Assembly: GCA_027620105.1 (NCBI GenBank)
Contig: JAQCIA010000147.1
Coordinates: forward strand, 1-5,939
DNA length: 5,939 bases
Direction of reading: 5' to 3'
DNA from: Verrucomicrobiota bacterium
Lineage (GTDB): Bacteria > Verrucomicrobiota > Kiritimatiellia > UBA8416 > JAIOPI01
The translations under genes and the position numbers were made by a program. This document shows, piece by piece, positions 5,535 to 5,939 of this stretch (positions within the stretch are counted from its first letter, which is position 1; the number at the start of each line of letters is the position of its first letter). Under the pieces are notes generated by a model, which made no database searches, had not been told where the DNA came from, and worked only from the letters and a program-made list of their open reading frames with translations.

Positions 5535-5939
5535 ATGAAACGCGCCATTGCCCTGCTTTGCTTCCTCAACTTCGTCAGCGCCACCGCTGCTCGCGCGGAA
5601 GAACTTTTCCCCAAACCGGGCTGGCAGGATGCCCCCAATCCACTGGCCTCTCCCCACGCGATCCCCGGCGGCACCATATCCGCCTGGGCCGGCCCTTACC
5701 CCGAAAGCCTGAACTACTTGCGCGAAAACAATTCCTTCGTCTACCAGGTCTTCTCCGCCATGTACGAGACGCTGCTGTCCACCAGCCCCCTCACCGCCGA
5801 ACTGGAACCTGGCATCGCGGAGCGCTGGTCCATTTCGGATGATCAAAAAACTTTCACCTTTTGGATCAATCCCGCCGCCCGTTGGAGCGATGGTCAACCC
5901 ATCACCGCCGATGACGTCCGCTGGACTTATGACACCATC
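5535..5939 (+). CDS. Family 5 extracellular solute-binding protein of an ABC transporter (5' part)
   Basis: The gene runs off the window end, so only 135 N-terminal residues are visible of what is normally a protein of 500-600. It begins with a Sec signal peptide: MKR, a hydrophobic core (about 4-18), then ATAARA before EE, with likely cleavage after residue 21. There is no lipobox, so the product should be periplasmic, or free rather than lipid-anchored. The mature part shows the SBP_bac_5 start: GGTISAWAGPYPESLNYL (45-62), VYQVFSAMYETLL (69-81), LEPGIAERWSISDDQKTFTF (90-109), and the family signature ARWSDGQPITADDVRWTYD (115-133). Family members bind oligopeptides, dipeptides, nickel or other small solutes. 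The visible part does not decide among them, though a peptide-type (YejA/OppA-like) binder seems most likely. Permease and ATPase genes would be expected downstream. ATG 5535 is chosen because the signal peptide starts there. Confidence 0.9.
   Translation, partial: MKRAIALLCFLNFVSATAARAEELFPKPGWQDAPNPLASPHAIPGGTISAWAGPYPESLNYLRENNSFVYQVFSAMYETLLSTSPLTAELEPGIAERWSISDDQKTFTFWINPAARWSDGQPITADDVRWTYDTI

Noticed and set aside
5535..5939. Solute-binding protein as a nickel binder (NikA-like) supplying LarC
   Set aside because: NikA belongs to the same broad family, but the visible N-terminal part has nothing nickel-specific, and the gene is separated from larBC by a convergent pair on the other strand.

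Overview
This GC-rich bacterial window holds six protein genes, no tRNA or rRNA, and no mobile element or CRISPR array that I can see. The genes with the clearest family matches are housekeeping or cofactor genes. The phylum cannot be fixed from sequence alone. An alpha2-type glycyl-tRNA synthetase, weak Shine-Dalgarno sites at most starts, and a degenerate TTTGC-type repeat upstream of one gene together make me lean towards the PVC group (Verrucomicrobiota, Kiritimatiellota or relatives). That is a guess.

Layout. On the plus strand, glycyl-tRNA synthetase (46-1482) is followed by larB (1549-2301) and larC (2450-3733). LarB and LarC carry out two of the three steps that build the nickel-pincer nucleotide (NPN) cofactor of lactate racemase and its relatives. 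LarB carboxylates and cleaves nicotinate adenine dinucleotide, and LarC inserts nickel. The sulfur-inserting enzyme LarE and any LarA-type racemase are not in the window. A short convergent gap with a small inverted repeat (3734-3787) separates larC from a minus-strand pair, tlyA (rRNA 2'-O-methyltransferase family) followed by nadK (NAD kinase). A divergent gap (5410-5534) then leads to a plus-strand gene cut off by the window end. It encodes a secreted family 5 solute-binding protein of a peptide-type ABC transporter.

The most notable point is in tlyA. Its reading frame stops at an in-frame TGA (4750-4752). The same frame then continues, without any net shift, through an unmistakable TlyA C-terminus (SPVIGPAGNIEFL) to a second stop that overlaps the nadK start by 4 nt. 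The segment beyond the TGA carries the Glu expected to complete the catalytic K-D-K-E tetrad. The gene is therefore a recent nonsense allele, a sequencing error, or a readthrough case.

A second theme is start-site architecture. Three genes (larC, tlyA and the solute-binding protein) have a TANNNT -10-like hexamer only 6-7 nt before the ATG and no Shine-Dalgarno, which suggests leaderless mRNAs. The coupled gene nadK instead has a clear GGAG.
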